From assembly GCA_025934635.1 (NCBI GenBank), contig JAICWX010000161.1, positions 1 through 19,121 on the forward strand: DNA of 19,121 nucleotides, written 5' to 3'. This document shows positions 15,082 to 19,121 of the stretch, piece by piece. Position 1 is the first letter of the stretch. Each line of letters begins with the position of its first letter. The notes under the pieces were generated by a model. The model saw nothing but the letters and a program-made list of their open reading frames with translations, was not told where the DNA came from and ran no database searches. The translations under genes were made by a program, and so were the position numbers. Source of the stretch: Streptosporangiaceae bacterium (lineage in GTDB: Bacteria; Actinomycetota; Actinomycetes; Streptosporangiales; Streptosporangiaceae).

Positions 15082-15108
15082 CCGGTAGGCGCTCTGGCCG
15101 CCTGCCGG
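15082..15108 (+). terminator. 10-bp stem-loop between the kinase operon and LAL 2
   Basis: CCGGTAGGCG (15082-15091) and CGCCTGCCGG (15099-15108) pair along ten positions with a single G-U pair and a 7-nt loop. It begins 47 nt after the receiver gene stop and ends 55 nt before LAL 2. No T-tract is present. It could be a terminator of the kinase operon or a leader structure of LAL 2 if that gene is read through. Confidence 0.5.
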
Positions 15109-15163
15109 GAAGACACCGCTGCCCGCGTAATGGATCGTCGGATAGGCAGGAGGTGTATCTGGG

Positions 15164-17986
15164 ATGACCGGCCGTCGCGGGCACGACCTGGAGGTTGACC
15201 GGCATGATGCGGACACGGACTGGCTAACCGGCCGCCGCACGGAATGCCACACGCTCGATCTGCTGGTCGGGGCGATACAGGCGGGCCACAGCCGGGTCCT
15301 GGTGGTCCACGGCGAGGCCGGGATGGGCAAGACCGCGCTGCTCGGCTACCTGAGCGGGCACGCGTCCGGCTGCCGGGTGCTGCGCGTGGCGGGCTCGCCG
15401 CCGGACACGGAGCTGGCCTTCGCCGGGCTCCACCAGCTGTGCGCGCCGCTGCTGAACCACCTGGAGGCGCTGGCCGGGCCGCAGCGCGACGCGCTGCTGA
15501 CCGCATTCGGCATGCGCGCCGGATCGCCGGATCAGTTCCTGATCGGGCTCGCGGTGCTGGGACTGCTGTCGGCAGCGGCCAGGCACCAGCCCGTCGTCTG
15601 CCTCGTCGATGACTACCAGTGGCTGGACCGGCCCTCGGCGCGCGTCCTGGCCTTCGTCGCCCGGCGCCTGGCGGATTCGATCGCGCTGGCTTTCGCGGTT
15701 CGTGTCCCGGGTGTTGAACTGGACGGCCTGCCGCAGCTGCCGGTGACCGGCCTGCGGGAGGCGGACGCGTGCGCACTGCTGGAGTCCGCGCTCGTCGGAC
15801 CGCTGGACTCGCAGGTCAAGGAGCTGATCGTCGCCGAGGCGCACGGGAATCCGCTGGCCCTGCTCGAGCTGCCGCGGGGGCTGACGCCGGAGCAGCTCGC
15901 GGGCGGCTTCTGGCTGCCGGGAGCGGCGCCGCTGGCCGGCCGGATCGAGGAGAGCTTCCGGCGGCAGCTTGCTGCGATGCCAGGCACGTCCCGGCGGCTG
16001 CTTCAGGTAGCCGCGGCCGAGCCGTCCGGGGACCTGCTGACGGTCTGGCGCGCTGCCGCGCGGCTGGGCATCCCCGCCGGAGCAGCGGACCAGGCCACGG
16101 CGACGCGGCTGGTCCGGTTCGGCACGCGGGTACGGTTCCGTCATCCGCTGGCCCGCCTGGCGGCCTATCTGTCGGCGTCGCCGGAGGAACGCCACCGGGT
16201 GCACGCCGCGCTGGCGGACGTCTCCGGTACCGTCTGCGTCTCCGACCTCGACCTGCTCGCCTGGCACCGCGCGGCGGCGGCCCGCGAACCGGATGAGGAC
16301 GTTGCCGCCGAGCTTGAGCGGTCGGCCGCCCGCGCCCGGGTCCGCGGCGGCCTGCCCGCCACGGCGGCGTTCCTGGAACGCGCGGCGCTGCTGACCCCGG
16401 ATCTGACCCGGCGGGGCGTCCGCGCCCTCACGGCGGCGGAGGCCAAGTACCAGGCCGGCGCGCCTGACGCGGCCGCGACGCTGCTGGCCATGACCGAGAC
16501 CGGGCCGCCGGACGAGCAGGCCCGCGCGCGGCTGAGCCTGCTGCGCGGCCAGCTGGCGTTCCACGCGGGCATGAGCGGTGAATCCCTGGCCTTGCTGCTC
16601 GACGCGGCCGGCCGCTACGAGCGGCTCGACGCGCGGCTAGCCCGGGAGGCGTACCTGGAGGCGCTGTCCGCGGCGCTGCTTGGTCACCGGGCCGGCCCGG
16701 CGGGCCCGCTGCAGGTGGCGCGGGCGGCCCGCCGCGTGCCGCCGGCGTCCGATCGCACCGCGCCCGATCTCCTGCTCGACGGCATGGCGACGCTGATCGC
16801 CGACGGATATCAGGCCGGGACACCCGTGCTGCGGCAGGCGGTCAGCGTGTTCCGCCACGGCGGCGTGCCCGGCGAGGAGCAGCTCCGGTGGCTGTTCGCG
16901 GCGACCCGCGCGGCCGTGGACGTCTGGGACGACGAGAGCTGGCGCGAGCTGTCGATCCGGCAGGTCGAGCTGGCCCGGGCGGCGGGCGCGCTCGCCCTGC
17001 TGCCGTTCGCGCTCTGCCAGCGGATCGCGATGCACCTGCATGCCGGGGAGCTGGCCGTGGCCACCGCGCTCGCGGGCGAGTTCACCGCGGTCAAGAAGGC
17101 GACGTCGGCCGGCGTCCCCGACTTCGGGGCGATGTTGCTGGCCGCGTGGCAGGGCCGCAGCCGGGACGCCCGCTGGCTGATCGAGGAGATCGTCAGCGAC
17201 ATGGACACGCGGGGACGCGGGTTCGGCGTGAGCATGGCGCACTACGCCGGCAGCGTGCTGCATAACGGCCTCGGCCAGTATGAGGATGCGCTGGCAGCAG
17301 CCGAACTCGCCGTCAGCCACCAGGAAGACCTCGGCTTCGCCAACCTGGCGCTGGCGGAGCTGATCGAGGCGGCCGTACGCTGTGGCCGGCCCGAACGGGC
17401 CGCCGCCGCGCGGCAGCGGCTCACCGCGCTCACGCAGCCGTCCGGCACCGCCTGGGGACTCGGCGTCGCGGCACGTTCCCGCGCACTGCTCAGCGAGGGC
17501 GACACCGCCGAGCGGCTGTACCAGGAGGCAATCGCCTGCCTGGGCTCAGCGCCGGCCCGCACCGAGCTCGCCCGCGCGCACCTGCTCTACGGTGAGTGGC
17601 TGCGCTCCGAGAACCGCCGCGGCGAGGCCCGCCAGCACCTGCAGGTCGCGCACGGCATGCTGCAGGAGATGGAGATCGGCGCGTTCGGCGACCGGGCCCG
17701 GCGGGAGCTGGCGGCCGCCAGCGGTGCGCGCCACGCGCGGCCGCCGCGGCTGCCCTCCGTCGGCGACGCGCTGACCGAGCAGGAAACCCAGATCGCGCAG
17801 CTGGCCCGGGCCGGGCTGTCCAACCCGGAGATCGGAACCCGGCTGTTCATCAGCGCGCGCACGGTCCAGTACCACCTGGGCAAGGTGTTCACGAAGCTGG
17901 GCATCACCTCGCGCGGCCAGCTGCAGCGGGCGCTGTCCGCCCGCCGGGAGCCGGTCCCGGCCGGGGCAGTCTCCCCGGCAACCTAG
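15164..17986 (+). CDS. LAL-type LuxR-family transcriptional regulator with AAA ATPase domain (LAL 2)
   Basis: 940 residues; the ATG has an excellent Shine-Dalgarno, AGGAGGTG (15148-15155), eight bases upstream. Walker A is GEAGMGKT (50-57) and Walker B VVCLVDDYQWLD (144-155). The middle is helical and Ala/Leu-rich, TPR-like. The LuxR helix-turn-helix (about 869-922) contains LSNPEIGTRLFISARTVQYH. It aligns with LAL 1 (2771-5521) along its whole length: 41 of 51 residues are identical across the DNA-binding domain, and shared blocks include ELAFA.LHQLCAP and EAHGNPLALLELPRG. It has an extra N-terminal 15-20 residues and a longer Pro/Ala-rich tail. None of the CTGGTCA/CTGTGCAG elements of LAL 1 occur in its 128-bp upstream gap, so it is probably regulated differently. 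The ligand and targets are unknown. Confidence 0.94.
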   Translation: MTGRRGHDLEVDRHDADTDWLTGRRTECHTLDLLVGAIQAGHSRVLVVHGEAGMGKTALLGYLSGHASGCRVLRVAGSPPDTELAFAGLHQLCAPLLNHLEALAGPQRDALLTAFGMRAGSPDQFLIGLAVLGLLSAAARHQPVVCLVDDYQWLDRPSARVLAFVARRLADSIALAFAVRVPGVELDGLPQLPVTGLREADACALLESALVGPLDSQVKELIVAEAHGNPLALLELPRGLTPEQLAGGFWLPGAAPLAGRIEESFRRQLAAMPGTSRRLLQVAAAEPSGDLLTVWRAAARLGIPAGAADQATATRLVRFGTRVRFRHPLARLAAYLSASPEERHRVHAALADVSGTVCVSDLDLLAWHRAAAAREPDEDVAAELERSAARARVRGGLPATAAFLERAALLTPDLTRRGVRALTAAEAKYQAGAPDAAATLLAMTETGPPDEQARARLSLLRGQLAFHAGMSGESLALLLDAAGRYERLDARLAREAYLEALSAALLGHRAGPAGPLQVARAARRVPPASDRTAPDLLLDGMATLIADGYQAGTPVLRQAVSVFRHGGVPGEEQLRWLFAATRAAVDVWDDESWRELSIRQVELARAAGALALLPFALCQRIAMHLHAGELAVATALAGEFTAVKKATSAGVPDFGAMLLAAWQGRSRDARWLIEEIVSDMDTRGRGFGVSMAHYAGSVLHNGLGQYEDALAAAELAVSHQEDLGFANLALAELIEAAVRCGRPERAAAARQRLTALTQPSGTAWGLGVAARSRALLSEGDTAERLYQEAIACLGSAPARTELARAHLLYGEWLRSENRRGEARQHLQVAHGMLQEMEIGAFGDRARRELAAASGARHARPPRLPSVGDALTEQETQIAQLARAGLSNPEIGTRLFISARTVQYHLGKVFTKLGITSRGQLQRALSARREPVPAGAVSPAT

Positions 17987-18011
17987 CCCGCACCACAAGA
18001 TTTATACCGAA

Positions 18012-18027
18012 CGGGGCACCGTCCCCG
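18012..18027. terminator. Possible weak hairpin between convergent genes
   Basis: CGGGG (18012-18016) and CCCCG (18023-18027) form a 5-bp stem with a 6-nt loop in the 83-bp gap between LAL 2 (+) and the DUF234 gene (-). An overlapping alternative pairs GGGGC with the later GCCCC. The position suits a bidirectional terminator, but the stem is short. Confidence 0.3.
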
Positions 18028-18069
18028 CCCCGGGCACCCCACCCGCCCCGCGGCCCCGGCGCTCAGCGT

Positions 18070-19121
18070 CTAACTCGCATAGAGCTGGTCCAGGCCGATG
18101 AGACGGATGTCGTGGCCCTGGCCGGCTTGCCGCTCACGGTCGAAGCCTGCACCGGAGTAGCAGGTGAGCACCGTGTCCCGGGTGTCGAATCCCTTGACCG
18201 CGAGCAGGTCCCGGGCCCGGCGCAGCCGTTCGGCGTGGCCGGGGCCCATGACCCGGTCCCATTTCGCCTCGCCCAGGGACAGGATCCTGCGCGGGCGCCC
18301 GTGCTCGGCCGGCGCGAGCACCGCGACGTCGATCTCGATCTGGGTCCGGTTGGCCGGATCCGGGACTACTCCGGAGCCCACCTCGCCGGGCGGGCCGCCG
18401 AAGACGGCGGGATCGGCCGTGATCGCGTAGGCGCGGCAGATCGCTTCGAAATGCGGCCCGGTTACCTGTGACAGGAAGCGTGCGCGGGCCCCGGCCCAGA
18501 CAGCTGGGCCGCCGCCGAGTTCAAGCCGAGCCCATTCCCGGCTCATGATGGCCTGGTAGAAGGTGATAAGCGGCTCGGCGATCCGGTACCTCGCCCGTCC
18601 CGACCGGAACAGGTCCGGCTCCCTCACCAGGAGCCGGGAATCCTCCAGAACATGAAGGGGATGCGCTATCTCGTTGGATTTCCGGCCCACATAGCTGGCA
18701 ATCCCGCCGGTGGTGTTGTTCCCCTCGGCGACGGCGGCGAGCACCGAATGATACAGCGACGGGTCGCGGATCCCGGTCTCCTCAGCGAGCAGGTACCGGC
18801 CTTCCCGGAAGAGCGGGGTCTGCGGGTTCAGCACCGTCCGGATCACCCATGGGTCGAAGTCGGCGAGGTCCGCGGGGGTGTCTTCGCGCAGGAGTTCCCG
18901 TCGGTATGCGGGAGTTCCGCCGACCACCGAATGCACGAGTACGGCCAGCCTGGGGTCGGTAATCTCCCAGAACCGGGCCGCGTCCCGGTAGCCGAAGGGG
19001 TGGACGGCCAATTCGAGGCCTGCCCGCCCCCGCAGCGGAGCCGGCCCTGCCGGCGCCGCCCGCTCACCACGCCCAGCGTGGCACCGGGACGGGCATCGGC
19101 GGCGAAGCCCGTGAGCCCCAT
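18070..19121 (-). CDS. C-terminal half of an AAA-ATPase/DUF234 family protein (partial at the window edge, possibly truncated)
   Basis: The frame stays open from the TAG at 18070 to the right edge. The recognisable part begins at about 19055 (PAPLRGRAGLELAVHPFGYR), runs through HSVVGGTPAYRREL, FREGRYLLAEETGIRDPSLY and YRIAEPLITFYQAIM, and ends in a DUF234 domain. Counting from a TTG at 19011 (313 residues), that domain shows GPHFE (186-190), EID (226-228) and GEAKW (247-251), the D...ExK pattern of PD-(D/E)XK nuclease-like folds. Full-length relatives carry an N-terminal ATPase domain of about 200 residues. The bases from 19056 to the edge do not encode the expected 'GSALS.M..LL.G' stretch in any frame. 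The ATPase half may therefore have been lost or disrupted rather than merely cut off by the edge. Biological role in the family is poorly known; toxin-like or defence roles have been suggested for relatives but are not shown here. Confidence 0.7.
   Translation of the reverse strand, partial: GAHGLRRRCPSRCHAGRGERAAPAGPAPLRGRAGLELAVHPFGYRDAARFWEITDPRLAVLVHSVVGGTPAYRRELLREDTPADLADFDPWVIRTVLNPQTPLFREGRYLLAEETGIRDPSLYHSVLAAVAEGNNTTGGIASYVGRKSNEIAHPLHVLEDSRLLVREPDLFRSGRARYRIAEPLITFYQAIMSREWARLELGGGPAVWAGARARFLSQVTGPHFEAICRAYAITADPAVFGGPPGEVGSGVVPDPANRTQIEIDVAVLAPAEHGRPRRILSLGEAKWDRVMGPGHAERLRRARDLLAVKGFDTRDTVLTCYSGAGFDRERQAGQGHDIRLIGLDQLYAS

Noticed and set aside
1..19121. CRISPR arrays, tRNA or rRNA genes, insertion sequences, att sites
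   Set aside because: No regularly spaced repeats, no tRNA/rRNA-like sequence, and no transposase or integrase motifs were seen in either strand; the only tandem repeat is the short 12-bp triplet at 5575-5605.

Overview
The window is very GC-rich, with G or C at most third codon positions. It carries a WhiB regulator, two ~900-residue LAL-type LuxR regulators, a NarL-type two-component system and GTG/TTG starts. Together these point to a filamentous actinomycete (Streptomyces or Streptosporangiales-like). The genus cannot be fixed from the sequence.

Left edge (1-210, + strand): the last 49 codons of a probable type II NADH dehydrogenase-like flavoprotein, closed by a perfect 16-bp hairpin.

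Block 1 (417-5521, all on the - strand). Transcription order is: LAL regulator 1 (2771-5521); a 66-aa conserved actinobacterial protein (2472-2672); a WhiB-like Fe-S regulator (2184-2447); a 70-aa unknown protein (1975-2187); then a secreted PF03640 lipoprotein (1318-1878) overlapping a five-helix membrane protein that ends in the same PF03640 domain (417-1382). A 40-bp repeat (37/40 identical) lies in front of the 66-aa/WhiB unit and again in front of the lipoprotein pair. Pieces of it recur in front of LAL 1, next to three 12-bp tandem copies. I read these as shared control sites that make this block one regulon, possibly controlled by LAL 1 itself.

Block 2 (5705-8126, + strand, divergent from LAL 1): the wreck of a three-subunit molybdenum aldehyde/xanthine dehydrogenase operon (paoABC/yagTSR type). 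Internal deletions have fused the three subunits into one partly open frame. The [2Fe-2S] centre, the FAD loop and the active-site glutamate region are gone, and there is a frameshift near 7700. A small unrecognised ORF (8130-8402) follows.

Block 3 (8448-15035, + strand): a signalling operon. It encodes an 1825-aa protein with Ser/Thr kinase, AAA ATPase, helical-repeat, two GAF and histidine-kinase parts. A NarL-type response regulator overlaps it by 4 bp, and a receiver-only protein follows. A 10-bp stem-loop follows the last gene.

Block 4 (15164-17986, + strand): LAL regulator 2, a paralogue of LAL 1 (41 of 51 residues identical across the DNA-binding domain), with a strong Shine-Dalgarno sequence. 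It converges on a - strand gene (18070 to the right edge) for the C-terminal half of an AAA-ATPase/DUF234 protein. Its ATPase half is not visible.

Overall this looks like an accessory signalling region: two LAL regulators, a dual-kinase sensor and a WhiB/lipoprotein module around a decayed metabolic operon. All functional links between the blocks are inference.
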